64,000 nucleotides of DNA from Alphaproteobacteria bacterium (GTDB lineage Bacteria > Pseudomonadota > Alphaproteobacteria > Micavibrionales > Micavibrionaceae). The number at the start of each line of letters is the position of its first letter. The stretch's first letter is position 1. Positions 42,832-52,020 of the stretch are shown here, piece by piece. The notes under the pieces were generated by a model that ran no database searches, was not told the DNA's origin, and saw only the letters and a program-made list of their open reading frames with translations. Position numbers and translations under genes: made by a program. The stretch covers positions 1 through 64,000 of the forward strand of contig JAEUKP010000006.1 of the NCBI GenBank assembly GCA_016794145.1, in the 5' to 3' direction.

Positions 42832-44238
42832 TTAGGCCATGCGGCGCGGGCGATAGGCCATTTCCAGATCCGGACGGCCAAAGAGGTAGCCTTCGCCATA
42901 ATCGATTTCAAAATCGAGCAATTCTTTCAAATCATGTTCGGTTTCCAGTTTTTCAACAATTAATGTGAGCCTGGATTTATCAAGGCCGGATTTCATGCGT
43001 GCGACCTCCATCTCTCCATGTGAAGAAGAGCACATTTCCATCAGCTTTCTGGCATTGAATTTAAGAAAGGAGAACCCTTTTTCCGCGAGGTCGTCAGGAT
43101 TAAAATTCGAATCTGAAATATTGTCGACTGAAAATTGGCATCCGACATGCGCCAAGCCATCAATCATTTTAAAGCTGGCAGGTGATAAATTTTGAATATC
43201 AGAATACTGAAGTTCGAATACAAGGCGTTGGGATAATTCACGTCGCATACGTACAAATTCCAATAAATCAGTCATATAGTTTTTGTCTTGCAGGCACCGC
43301 GATGAAATATTAATAAAATAACCAAGATCAATGCCACGACGAACATCGTTGCGGATCGTATCTAACACATGCAGTAGCAAGAGATGGTCAACAGTTTCGA
43401 TCTTTGTTTCTTTTTCGGCAAGTGGTCGATAATTTTGTGCGGTGAGGTAGATCCCGGATCGAGCCCGGATTCGTGCAAAAAGTTCAAGATATTGCAAGCG
43501 TCGTGATGGAAGTTTTACGATTGGTTGTGCAAAGATTTCAATACGTTCGTTTTCTATTGCATGGTTGATCAGTTCTGCAATGATTGTGTCCGAATATTCA
43601 GGCACATTTTGGGGGATTTTTTTTTCTTCGTTTGATACCTCTTGATGACGTGACGCTGCCATCATTAATAAGTCTTTATATTTCTGTGTTTTTGAAGATG
43701 AAGAGGGGGGGCGCAGAGATGCTCTCAGATCTTTTTGTTGTTGGACATCTTCTGTTCTATTGAGAGGCCCGTTTGCAGCTGCATCTTCTGGAATAAAACG
43801 ATCATTACGTGTTTTATGTCCCATGCGTTCAAAAGATTTCTGCATCAGCCGCATGGCCTGGGCTGGGGCACGCGCTGCAGGCTCTGCTTGATTCAAGATT
43901 TTATGGACTTCACGATTTAACGTTTGTGCGGTTTCAGACATATCATCTTTCAAGATATCAATCTGATTTTGGGTATGTGATAAATCACGGGCTATCTTGG
44001 TTTGTTTATATTCGATATCATTAACACGTCTACCGATTTTTTCTTCAAGACTCCGCCGGGTTAAGGATTCATACCCAAATGTACCCGCGAGAAGAAAGAA
44101 ACCAGTGGCGGAGCCTGCAGCAACTGCGCCTGCGGTGCCCGCAATTGCTGTGATTGTCATCAAACTTCCACAGGCATAAACCCCGAGCCAGAAAGCAGGG
44201 TATTGCGTTAATTTATCAAGCAAGTTTCGCGGTTCCAT
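42832..44238 (-). CDS. TipF-like membrane protein with degenerate EAL domain
   Basis: About 468 aa from ATG 44238. Two N-terminal membrane helices (YPAFWLGVYACGSLMTITAIAG and AGSATGFFLLAGTF regions), a coiled coil (EEKIGRRVNDIEYKQTKIARD and onwards), a disordered linker, then an EAL domain (about 230-460). The EAL motif is changed to YLELFARIR and the DDFG-type loop to VDNISDSNFN, so phosphodiesterase activity is unlikely. This matches Caulobacter TipF, a c-di-GMP receptor in flagellar assembly. The start is uncertain (44265 or 44343 possible); it overlaps pyrD. Confidence 0.78.
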   Translation of the reverse strand: MEPRNLLDKLTQYPAFWLGVYACGSLMTITAIAGTAGAVAAGSATGFFLLAGTFGYESLTRRSLEEKIGRRVNDIEYKQTKIARDLSHTQNQIDILKDDMSETAQTLNREVHKILNQAEPAARAPAQAMRLMQKSFERMGHKTRNDRFIPEDAAANGPLNRTEDVQQQKDLRASLRPPSSSSKTQKYKDLLMMAASRHQEVSNEEKKIPQNVPEYSDTIIAELINHAIENERIEIFAQPIVKLPSRRLQYLELFARIRARSGIYLTAQNYRPLAEKETKIETVDHLLLLHVLDTIRNDVRRGIDLGYFINISSRCLQDKNYMTDLLEFVRMRRELSQRLVFELQYSDIQNLSPASFKMIDGLAHVGCQFSVDNISDSNFNPDDLAEKGFSFLKFNARKLMEMCSSSHGEMEVARMKSGLDKSRLTLIVEKLETEHDLKELLDFEIDYGEGYLFGRPDLEMAYRPRRMA

Positions 44239-45349
44239 CGTTTTCTTGTGTGTCCCCGGGGTCATTTTTTGTGGTGTTCGTTCTGTGATCTGCTCCGACA
44301 GCTTCAGAAATATGAGAAAAGCCATCTTGTTGTAACAAATCAATCAACCCTGTGTTAATCATACTTGGTAATGAAGGGCCATGGAAGATTAAATTACTAT
44401 AGATTTGTATAAGAGAAGCGCCAGCACGGATTTTGGTGTATGCATCTTTGGCTGAACCGATTCCCCCAACCCCGATAATCGGGATTTCGCCTTTTGTTGC
44501 GCTATAAAACCGACGGATAATAGAGGTCGACAGATCTGTCAGGGGCGCGCCGCTTAATCCACCTTTTTCTTCCCGGAATGCTACTGGTAGATTTTCAGGC
44601 CGTGATAAAGTTGTATTGCTTAAAATAACACCGTCAATTTTCAGATCCAATAATACCGATGCGATATCGTCGATTTGTGTGTCCGTCAGATCCGGAGCAA
44701 GTTTAACAAGCAAAGGAGGTTGAAAATCCCCGCAAGATGCTTTGCGTTCTGCAAGTACAGCGGACAGGAGTTCTCTCAAAGGCTCTTTTTCTTGTAAATT
44801 ACGCAGACCCGGGGTATTCGGGGATGAAATATTAATGGTGAGGTAATCAGCCATCGGGGCTAATAACCGGACCAGAGCTACATAATCTTTTGAGGGCTCT
44901 GTTTGATCTTTGTTCATTCCAATATTTAGGCCCAAGACGCCATTTGGGCGTGGCTTCTTTTCTAAAAATTTTCTCAGATTGTCTTGAAAGGTAACAACCC
45001 CACAATTCGGGAACCCCATCCGGTTGATGACAGCATTGTGTTCAGGGCAACGGAAAACACGTGGGCGCGGATTTCCCGATTGGGGTTTGAGGGTGACTGT
45101 TCCTGCTTCGATAAACCCAAAACCTAGGCGAAAGAGTCCGTTCAGGCTTTCGGCATTTTTATCAAATCCAGCAGCGAGGCCCACAGGATTTGGAAAAGAT
45201 CTCCCCCAAAGGGTTACTTTTAGCCGGGGTGAGTTTGATTGAGGTCGTGGTAATAACACAACAGGAACATGTTTTAAGGCGAACAATGTCAGGCGATGGG
45301 CTGTCTCTGGTGATAAAGAAAAGATCAGGGGCTTTAAAGTCTTATACAT
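44216..45349 (-). CDS. pyrD: Dihydroorotate dehydrogenase, class 2
   Basis: 377 aa. It is the quinone-linked pyrimidine enzyme at the inner membrane. An N-terminal amphipathic helix (YKTLKPLIFSLSPETAHRL), NPVGLAAGFDKNAE, RMGFPN, ISSPNTPGLRNLQ with catalytic Ser, VKLAPDLTD, SNTTLSRP and GVGGIGSAKDAYTKIRAGA are all present. The C-terminal 30 residues are a non-conserved acidic tail that overlaps the next gene. It starts 1 base after the pgsA stop. Confidence 0.97.
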   Translation of the reverse strand: MYKTLKPLIFSLSPETAHRLTLFALKHVPVVLLPRPQSNSPRLKVTLWGRSFPNPVGLAAGFDKNAESLNGLFRLGFGFIEAGTVTLKPQSGNPRPRVFRCPEHNAVINRMGFPNCGVVTFQDNLRKFLEKKPRPNGVLGLNIGMNKDQTEPSKDYVALVRLLAPMADYLTINISSPNTPGLRNLQEKEPLRELLSAVLAERKASCGDFQPPLLVKLAPDLTDTQIDDIASVLLDLKIDGVILSNTTLSRPENLPVAFREEKGGLSGAPLTDLSTSIIRRFYSATKGEIPIIGVGGIGSAKDAYTKIRAGASLIQIYSNLIFHGPSLPSMINTGLIDLLQQDGFSHISEAVGADHRTNTTKNDPGDTQENDGTAKLA

Positions 45350-45350
45350 T

Positions 45351-45899
45351 TTAAAGATGTTTCATCCCTTCTTTCATATAGGTCCAACCTGTCATAACCG
45401 TCAGGATCGTCGCACAAATCAACAAGATGTACCCAATTTCAACATTCCAAGCGATGACGGTTGTTCCGTATTCGCCCATAATCAGAAAGCCCAAAGCAAA
45501 CATTTGAATCCCTGTTTTCCACTTTGCCAATCTTGAGACCGGGAATTGAATATTTTGGGGGCCAAAAAATTCGCGTAGGCCTGAAATTAGAAATTCCCGA
45601 CACAAAATCAACAAAACCGGAATAACTCCCCATCCGCTTAAGTGATGGTTTGCGATTAAACAGATGAGGACTGTCGCAATAAAAATTTTATCAGCGATCG
45701 GATCTAGAAATTTTCCAAAGTTACTTTCTAAATGAAATCGCCTGGCCAGATAGCCATCCAGATAATCAGTTATGCAGCCTAATGTATAAAGTGCCAAGGC
45801 AGACCAGGCTGCCCAGGCTGCATCGATCATCATTAATATAACAAGGAGTGGGAGAGTGAGGAGTCTCCCAATCGTCATAGCATTCGGTAAATTTTTCAT
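45351..45899 (-). CDS. pgsA: CDP-diacylglycerol-glycerol-3-phosphate phosphatidyltransferase
   Basis: 182 aa. It makes phosphatidylglycerophosphate at the membrane. The CDP-alcohol phosphatidyltransferase motif D-x2-DG-x2-AR-x8-G-x3-D-x3-D is seen in TDYLDGYLAR...FGKFLDPIADK. About five to six hydrophobic helices. N-terminal NLPNAMTIGRLLTLPLLV is typical. The inverted repeat attcg/cgaat (45902-45916) sits immediately upstream. Confidence 0.96.
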   Translation of the reverse strand: MKNLPNAMTIGRLLTLPLLVILMMIDAAWAAWSALALYTLGCITDYLDGYLARRFHLESNFGKFLDPIADKIFIATVLICLIANHHLSGWGVIPVLLILCREFLISGLREFFGPQNIQFPVSRLAKWKTGIQMFALGFLIMGEYGTTVIAWNVEIGYILLICATILTVMTGWTYMKEGMKHL

Positions 45900-45972
45900 G
45901 TATTCGTTTTACGAATATTTTGACATTGATTCAACTTGTTAAAGTAACATATTCACATGATTGATTGACATT

Positions 45973-46413
45973 TTAGTCAATCAGGCTGAGACGGGTTGCT
46001 GAAGTGTCGTCTTCTGTGAAACTATCGCGGCTGATGTCGAGGCAGATGTTGAATTCTGTTAAATCAAGCGTTTTCTCAGCATCTTTCGGCAGAATAATTT
46101 TATGGTCAATGCAATATTCAATCAAGGCGATACTAATGAATCCGGCACTTAGGTTGAAATATTTTTGCTCCAGTGTTTTTTCTGAAAAAATTGTCAGAAT
46201 AACTGCCCTTCGGTCTTCCTTGACATTATAGTGGCTTCTGATTTCAGATTTGATCTGTTTGAACGTATTGATCTCAGACTCGGCCGGGCCTGCAAATTTT
46301 GCCCGGACAATCTTACCGTCAGGGAAGGTGATGTTATTTTTGGTGCCATAAACCTTGATCGCTTCGATTGCCTCGTTGTGGCTGAAGATGAGGCGTCTAA
46401 TTTCAATAGCCAT
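45973..46413 (-). CDS. Uncharacterised 146-aa protein
   Basis: About 146 aa from ATG 46413 (MAIEIRRLIFSHNEAIEAI); the frame runs 26 codons further without a better start. No recognised family. Alpha/beta-like with VILTIFSEKTLEQKYFNLSAGFISIALIEYCI. It lies between pgsA and the divergent pilus cluster. It might be an accessory of either or independent. Confidence 0.7.
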   Translation of the reverse strand: MAIEIRRLIFSHNEAIEAIKVYGTKNNITFPDGKIVRAKFAGPAESEINTFKQIKSEIRSHYNVKEDRRAVILTIFSEKTLEQKYFNLSAGFISIALIEYCIDHKIILPKDAEKTLDLTEFNICLDISRDSFTEDDTSATRLSLID

Positions 46414-46591
46414 AATGTAAAAGCTCTTAATCCGTTTTGTTTGCTTGAGAAGCCTATAGATTTCCCGAGTTTTTGCAAGGCTTAAAAACATAAGTTTTTT
46501 TTAACACTTTCCCCTTAATCTGTTTAATTGGACCATAGGCTCTGGCCTTTTGAAAAGAGCAGCATATTTCTTTTAGAATTAGGATATCCAG

Positions 46592-48472
46592 ATGGAAGTG
46601 ATAGATTTGACAAACAATCAGAAAGGGGATGGAGGAAGTAATCTTCCTGCCCGTCTTGATGGGGTCTATCCTGGGAGGTCAAGTGATCTGAATAGCTCTG
46701 GACGCATTGTCCCTAAAAATGCCGATTTATCGGAGGCTGGATCGCGCGATAGCCGCGACGATTCATCAGCAGCAAGGGGAATTGATCCTCGTGGTCGAAT
46801 GGGTGAGCGCATGGTTGCCAGTGGTATGATTACCCTGGAACAGTTGAATGTTGCTCTTCAGGAAAAGAAAATTAGTGGAAGATTGCTCGGTCAGGTTTTA
46901 ATTGATCTTGGGTTTATTCAGGAATTCCAGCTGGTTGAGTTTCTGGCGGATAGTTCTGGTCATCATGTTTTTGACCCAAAATCAACAGTTTTTGACGGAG
47001 ATGCCTTAGCCTTGATTGAAAAGGCGGATGCTAAAAAGTTAAGAATTCTGCCCGTATCGTATCGAGAAGATACAGCTGTTTTTGCTGTTATTGACCCTTA
47101 CGATATTGTTGCATTGGATAGTATTAAGCGGATTGTACCCAAAACAACGACGGTAAAATATTTAATCGCAACGCCTTCTGTTTTATCTGATGCAATCGAT
47201 GCCGCTTATGGATATTCAAGTGTTATCGAGGATATTTTGAAGGAGTTAGACTCTGGAAAAACAAATCCAGAAGACGTGATTAAGGTTTCCGAAGACCAGG
47301 CTTACTCTCATCCTATTGTTCGTTTGGTCAATGCCCTGCTTATTGAGGCTGTTAAAACAGGGGTTTCAGATCTTCACTTTGAGCCGGAGGAGAATTTTGT
47401 CCGGCTCCGGTATCGTTTGGATGGTGTTTTGTTTACGGCCCAAATCCTTCATAAAAAGATTTGGAATGGGGTTTCACAGCGTATCAAAATTATGTCCAAG
47501 ATGAATATTGCGGATAAATTGGCACCACAAGATGGAAGATTTAATTTAAATATCGGGGACCGGGAGGCTGACTTTCGTGTTTCATCTTTGCCAACGGTTC
47601 ATGGGGAAAATATCGTTCTTCGTGTCTTGGATAAAAGTGCCAGTATTAAGCCATTGGAAAAACTAGGGTTTAGCCCTGAAAATCTTGCGCGTATTCGCCG
47701 GGCGCAAGCTCGTCCCGAAGGGATTATCATTGTGACGGGCCCAACCGGCAGTGGTAAAAGTACATCTCTCTATTCAATGATTAATGAAATCAATAAGGTT
47801 GAGGTGAATATTCAGACATTGGAAGATCCTGTTGAGTACTCTCTTCCTATGATACGTCAAACGTATGTTCGTGAAGGTATTCTGGAATTTGCGGATGGGA
47901 TTAAGGCTTTGCTGCGTCAGGACCCTGATATTATCTTTATTGGTGAAATTCGGGATGGGACGACGGGTGAAATGGCCTTGAAAGCTGCGATGACAGGGCA
48001 CCAGGTTTATACAACTTTACATACAAATGATTCTTTTGGGGCGATCCCTCGTTTGGTCGATCTGGGGTTAAAGCCCGGGATGATTGCCGGGGCTGTTATT
48101 GCTGTGTTTGCCCAACGGCTTGTTAGAAAATTATGCCCGGAGTGTAAGCAAGAAATTTCTCCGGATCCTGATCAATGTAAAATTCTGGGAATTCAGTCTG
48201 ATGACCCACGGCATATTTACAGGGCTGCCCAAGGTGGTTGCAATGCTTGCTCTGGTCAGGGATATAAGGGGCGTGTTGCGATTGCAGAAATCTTGTTAAT
48301 GGATGAGGATCTTGACGAGGTGATTGCGCGGGGGGGGACAAAAGTCGAACTAAAACGTACGGCCCAACAAAAGGGATTCAAAAGTATGCGAGATGATGGT
48401 ATCTTAAAAGTGTTGGATGGAATTACCAGCCTTGAAGAGGTTGCTGCTGCTGTTCACATATACAAGGATTAA
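46592..48472 (+). CDS. mshE: Type IV pilus extension ATPase (MshE/PilB, GspE family)
   Basis: 626 aa. A long acidic N-terminus, an MshEN-type domain (about 65-205: MGERMVASGMITLEQLNVAL, LLGQVLIDLGFI), which in MshE binds c-di-GMP, then the ATPase with Walker A GPTGSGKST (383-391), an Asp box IQTLEDPVEY, Walker B PDIIFIGEIRD (445-455), His box TLHTND and the zinc cysteines Cys515, 518, 550 and 553. It powers pilus extension from the cytoplasm. First gene of the cluster; Shine-Dalgarno ttagga. Confidence 0.95.
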   Translation: MEVIDLTNNQKGDGGSNLPARLDGVYPGRSSDLNSSGRIVPKNADLSEAGSRDSRDDSSAARGIDPRGRMGERMVASGMITLEQLNVALQEKKISGRLLGQVLIDLGFIQEFQLVEFLADSSGHHVFDPKSTVFDGDALALIEKADAKKLRILPVSYREDTAVFAVIDPYDIVALDSIKRIVPKTTTVKYLIATPSVLSDAIDAAYGYSSVIEDILKELDSGKTNPEDVIKVSEDQAYSHPIVRLVNALLIEAVKTGVSDLHFEPEENFVRLRYRLDGVLFTAQILHKKIWNGVSQRIKIMSKMNIADKLAPQDGRFNLNIGDREADFRVSSLPTVHGENIVLRVLDKSASIKPLEKLGFSPENLARIRRAQARPEGIIIVTGPTGSGKSTSLYSMINEINKVEVNIQTLEDPVEYSLPMIRQTYVREGILEFADGIKALLRQDPDIIFIGEIRDGTTGEMALKAAMTGHQVYTTLHTNDSFGAIPRLVDLGLKPGMIAGAVIAVFAQRLVRKLCPECKQEISPDPDQCKILGIQSDDPRHIYRAAQGGCNACSGQGYKGRVAIAEILLMDEDLDEVIARGGTKVELKRTAQQKGFKSMRDDGILKVLDGITSLEEVAAAVHIYKD

Positions 48473-48503
48473 AGCCGGTTCTGGCTCTGAGCATATTAAT
48501 TTT

Positions 48504-48517
48504 GGAGGTCTATTATT
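48504..48517 (+). promoter_or_regulatory. Ribosome-binding site pointing to an ATT start codon
   Basis: ggagg at 48504-48508 is followed after 6 bases by ATT (48515-48517). In this frame there is no ATG, GTG or TTG between the TAA at 48497-48499 and GTG 48560, yet the codons after ATT encode the conserved N-terminus of the GspF family. The site therefore supports a non-canonical start. Confidence 0.7.
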
Positions 48518-49732
48518 CAACCTTATAAGTACAAAGCTTATAATGCCAAGGGCAGGGCTGTGCGGGGTGTTGTTTCTGCAGCGAATGAGGTCGACCTTTA
48601 TAACCAACTGAAAAGTTCGGGAATGGAGTTGGTGACTTGTTCTCTTGTTCAAAAGGAATCCGGGCTTGGCGGTGCGTCTTTCCTGCGGCCCAAAATCAAA
48701 ACAAGAGACTTGATTCAATTTTTTATGCATCTTGAACAGTTGCAAGCGGCAGGGGTTCCGATGCTTGATTCTCTTGCTGATGTTAGGGATTCTGCGGACA
48801 ACCAAACGCTTAAAGATATTATGACAGATGTTCATCGGAGTGTGTCCGATGGGGCGTCTCTTTCCGAATCGTTGAATAATTATCCTAAAGTTTTCCACAA
48901 TCTTTATATATCCCTTATTAAAGCGGGGGAAGATACGGGGGATCTGGAGAAGTCTTATACCCAGCTCATTAAATATCTGAAATGGGTTGATGATATGCAA
49001 ACAAAGATCAAGAAGGCGACAAGATATCCCACCATTTTGCTTGTTGTTGTTATTTTAACAATCACGATTATGATGGGGGTGGTTGTTCCTCAGATTGTTG
49101 GATTTATTAAAAATCTTGGGCAAGATCTTCCATTCTATACAACGGCTTTGGTTGCTACATCTGAATTCTTTCAGACGTATTGGTGGGTTGTTTTGGGGAC
49201 CCCGTTTGTTTTGTATTTTGTCTATAAGCTGGTTCGTAAGAACTCTGAGGGTTTTGCGTATCACATGGATTCGCTCTTTTTACGGTTGCCAATTGCAGGA
49301 CCGATTATCCGCAAGGTTTCGATTGCACGCTATGCTCAAACATTCGGGTCTCTTTTTTCAAGCGGGATTGATGTCATTAATTGCTTGAAGGCGGCGCAAA
49401 AAACTGTTTCTAACCTTGCCCTGGTTGAGGCTCTGGAAACAGTTCAGGCCCGTGTCCAGGTTGGGGCTCCGTTGTCTCAGGCCTTTAATTCTTCAGGCGA
49501 ATTTCCGACACTTGTGATCCGGATGATTAAAATTGGTGAAGAATCCGGGAATTTAACACCTGTTTTGATGCAGGTCTCTGAATTCTATACAAAAGATGTG
49601 GATGAGGCGGTCCAAGGCTTAATTACAATGATTGAGCCTATGCTAACGGCTCTTTTAGGCGTAATCATTTTATGGATTGCTGTTGGGGTCTTTGGACCAA
49701 TCTATGGCAGCTTTGCAAATATACAAACATAG
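48515..49732 (+). CDS. Type IV pilus inner-membrane platform protein (PilC/MshG, GspF family), putative ATT start
   Basis: 405 aa if initiated at ATT 48515. The N-terminal QPYKYKAYNAKGRAVRGVV is the standard GspF opening, which a start at GTG 48560 would remove. Two T2SSF domains follow (about 60-190 and 265-395) with FFMHLEQLQAAGVPMLDSL, LIKAGEDTGDLE, ARYAQTFGSLFSSGIDV and MIKIGEESGNL, and three membrane helices (about 170, 220 and 375-400). It links the ATPases to the pilus base in the inner membrane. It lies 42 bases after mshE. Confidence 0.9.
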   Translation: MQPYKYKAYNAKGRAVRGVVSAANEVDLYNQLKSSGMELVTCSLVQKESGLGGASFLRPKIKTRDLIQFFMHLEQLQAAGVPMLDSLADVRDSADNQTLKDIMTDVHRSVSDGASLSESLNNYPKVFHNLYISLIKAGEDTGDLEKSYTQLIKYLKWVDDMQTKIKKATRYPTILLVVVILTITIMMGVVVPQIVGFIKNLGQDLPFYTTALVATSEFFQTYWWVVLGTPFVLYFVYKLVRKNSEGFAYHMDSLFLRLPIAGPIIRKVSIARYAQTFGSLFSSGIDVINCLKAAQKTVSNLALVEALETVQARVQVGAPLSQAFNSSGEFPTLVIRMIKIGEESGNLTPVLMQVSEFYTKDVDEAVQGLITMIEPMLTALLGVIILWIAVGVFGPIYGSFANIQT

Positions 49733-49739
49733 ACGGTGA

Positions 49740-51392
49740 ATGATGGATATTCCTACGATACCTTTTTTTCCTCCTAGTCGTGCCGTCATTATGATGATGG
49801 ATGAAGGGGTCTGTATACATAAAGTTGTCGGTGGTATGGCAACATATATTGATACAGTTCCCTGGAAGATGCACAATTTTGATTTAAGACTCACTGAAAT
49901 CTTGAATGAGGCGAATGTTGCATCTGTTCTGATCCTGAATGATGCGGTCGAGCAGCACTATAGAAAAGAACGTGTTTTGATACCAACCTCTTTTGATAAA
50001 GCAAATATTATCAAACGCCGGTTAAATGTTGCATTTCCAAGCTATCCGATGCGGGCTGCAATCGAGCTAAAAGATAAGCAGGCACCAGAGAATAAGGGTG
50101 AGAAGAAGGATAAAGACGCGGATAAAGCAAAATCCTATTTGTTTGCGGCGTCTCCATCGACCGAAACATTTTCTCGTCTAGTCAGAAGTATTTATGAGAC
50201 AGATTATAATTTCTTTGGCTACGGGTTGTTGCCGATTGAATCGGCTACGATGTTGAAACTCCTGGCCCAGAAACTTGCAGAAAAACGCAAGGCACCTTCT
50301 AAAGCTGAGTGGACAATTCTAGTGGGGCAACACCGCGGCGGCGGACTGCGTCAGATTGTGGTGCGTAAAAACGAGCTGGCTTTAACACGTGTGACGCCGG
50401 TGGATGAACCGAATCAGGATGATCCCGATTTGTGGGCCAAAGATGTATCGGGTGAATTGCAGGCGACCTTAAGTTATTTATCGCGTTTTGGGTATTCTCC
50501 GGATGATGGCTTAAACATTATTATTATTGGGAATAAACAATTTGCAGATATGTTGGATGGGATGATTTCTGTTCCATCTTTCTTTGAAGCTTTATCGCCA
50601 TATGAGGCGGCAAAGCTCTTGGGGATGAAGTTAAGTTTTGCGGATGGTGATCATTTTGCAGATGGCCTGCATGCGGCTTGGAGTGGGAAAAAGATTGCTC
50701 TTGATTTGCCTTTATCTTCTAAGGAAATTTCAGAAATTTCAGGCCCACGCAAGATTGCATCTATAATGATGATGTTATTGGTTTGTGCTCTTGGTTTTGG
50801 GCTTTATCAATCGTCTGTTGAGGCACAGGGATTGTATCAAGACTCTCGCAATCTTGAAATATCTAATCTCCAGCTTGCTGAAATTGAACGCATTTATCAG
50901 GATGAAATCAAGCGTAAATCTGCCCTAGGGATTGATGTAAATGCGATTACAAGCTCTCTTGATATTGATGGGCGAATTCAAAGGCAGCACATTGATGTTC
51001 TTGGTCTCCTCAAAATTATTGGCGGCGAACTTCATAATCTTCGGATTGATTCCTTTGACTTTAAAAATGAGGGCGATGTTTTATGGAGTTCACCTTCAAA
51101 GACCGATATTCCGCCCGTTCGGAATGCAAGATTAGAACTTTCTTTTAGTTATGCCGGAAACGTCAACCCCCAAGATGGCAACAAAGAGATGCAGGACTTG
51201 GTTGATCGCTTGAATAAAAAATTGCACGATATGGGCTATTTGGCCACAGTATCTGTTCCGTTGCAGAATCTGACATTCTCTGGTGCTGTTGATCGTGAGG
51301 TTGGATTGACTGCAAATTTACGTGCTTTAAGTGAGCGATATACTTCAAAAATTCTTATTCAGAAGGTTGATCATGTTAAAAGTCCTGGGTAG
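49740..51392 (+). CDS. PilM-PilN fusion-like pilus assembly protein (MshI/GspL-like)
   Basis: 550 aa. The N-terminal cytoplasmic half (about 1-335) has actin-like PilM features (SRLVRSIYETDYNFFGYGLLPIES, WTILVGQHRGGGLRQIVV). One membrane helix at about 339-356 is followed by a periplasmic PilN-like part with a coiled coil and a ferredoxin-like half (LLKIIGGELHNLRIDSFDF). The single chain thus covers roles split between PilM and PilN in classical systems, as in GspL. It overlaps the next gene by 20 bases. Confidence 0.75.
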   Translation: MMDIPTIPFFPPSRAVIMMMDEGVCIHKVVGGMATYIDTVPWKMHNFDLRLTEILNEANVASVLILNDAVEQHYRKERVLIPTSFDKANIIKRRLNVAFPSYPMRAAIELKDKQAPENKGEKKDKDADKAKSYLFAASPSTETFSRLVRSIYETDYNFFGYGLLPIESATMLKLLAQKLAEKRKAPSKAEWTILVGQHRGGGLRQIVVRKNELALTRVTPVDEPNQDDPDLWAKDVSGELQATLSYLSRFGYSPDDGLNIIIIGNKQFADMLDGMISVPSFFEALSPYEAAKLLGMKLSFADGDHFADGLHAAWSGKKIALDLPLSSKEISEISGPRKIASIMMMLLVCALGFGLYQSSVEAQGLYQDSRNLEISNLQLAEIERIYQDEIKRKSALGIDVNAITSSLDIDGRIQRQHIDVLGLLKIIGGELHNLRIDSFDFKNEGDVLWSSPSKTDIPPVRNARLELSFSYAGNVNPQDGNKEMQDLVDRLNKKLHDMGYLATVSVPLQNLTFSGAVDREVGLTANLRALSERYTSKILIQKVDHVKSPG

Positions 51393-52020
51393 CAAAAGGC
51401 TGATGTTTATCTGTTGTATGGTCGGGGGGCTCGGGCTCTTGGCCTACGCCTATTATAATTTTATTGTTCCAGCGCATGAGAAATCGACGCAGGAACTTGC
51501 AACATCAAAGTCAGCCGTTCGTGAGAAGTATCAAGAGGTCGCACGCCTCAAAGAAGAATATGTCCTTCTGCAGAGTCAATTGAGAGCGTATAAAGAGTTA
51601 GAGGCGAGGGGGTTCTTTAATGATCAGGAAAGAGCATCTGCAGTTGATAAACTTGATAAGCTTAGTAAGTATGCTGGACTCTTGAAAGCAAATTTAAAAT
51701 TTGGGTCGGGAAAATTGGTTCAGGATTCCGGAGCTGAAGCCGCTGGGCAGGTTATTGTTAAAAGCCCTGTTAGTATTGAAGCAAAGTCAATTGATGACGT
51801 TGACGTCTATAGTTTCATGAAATTTGTTGAAGAAAAATTCCCAGGGCGAATCGATATCGTTACGTTTTCGCTAAGCCGGATGGAAATTTTTGATGCGACC
51901 ATTCTTCGTAAGATAGGTTCGGGTGAACCAACGGCACTTGTTGATGCAAAAATTTCATTTGATTGGTTGACAATGGCACCAAAAGATGTTGTCGCGCCTC
52001 TGGAAGGGGGGCAAAAATGA
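51373..52020 (+). CDS. PilO/MshJ-like pilus alignment protein
   Basis: 215 aa from ATG 51373 (aagg 8 bases upstream). A single N-terminal helix (RLMFICCMVGGLGLLAYAYYNFIV), a coiled coil (SKSAVREKYQEVARLKEEYVLLQSQL, in two parts) and a small alpha/beta domain. This is the PilO/GspM layout that couples the inner-membrane platform to the periplasmic bridge. Assigned by order and architecture, since the primary sequence is divergent. Confidence 0.65.
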   Translation: MLKVLGSKRLMFICCMVGGLGLLAYAYYNFIVPAHEKSTQELATSKSAVREKYQEVARLKEEYVLLQSQLRAYKELEARGFFNDQERASAVDKLDKLSKYAGLLKANLKFGSGKLVQDSGAEAAGQVIVKSPVSIEAKSIDDVDVYSFMKFVEEKFPGRIDIVTFSLSRMEIFDATILRKIGSGEPTALVDAKISFDWLTMAPKDVVAPLEGGQK

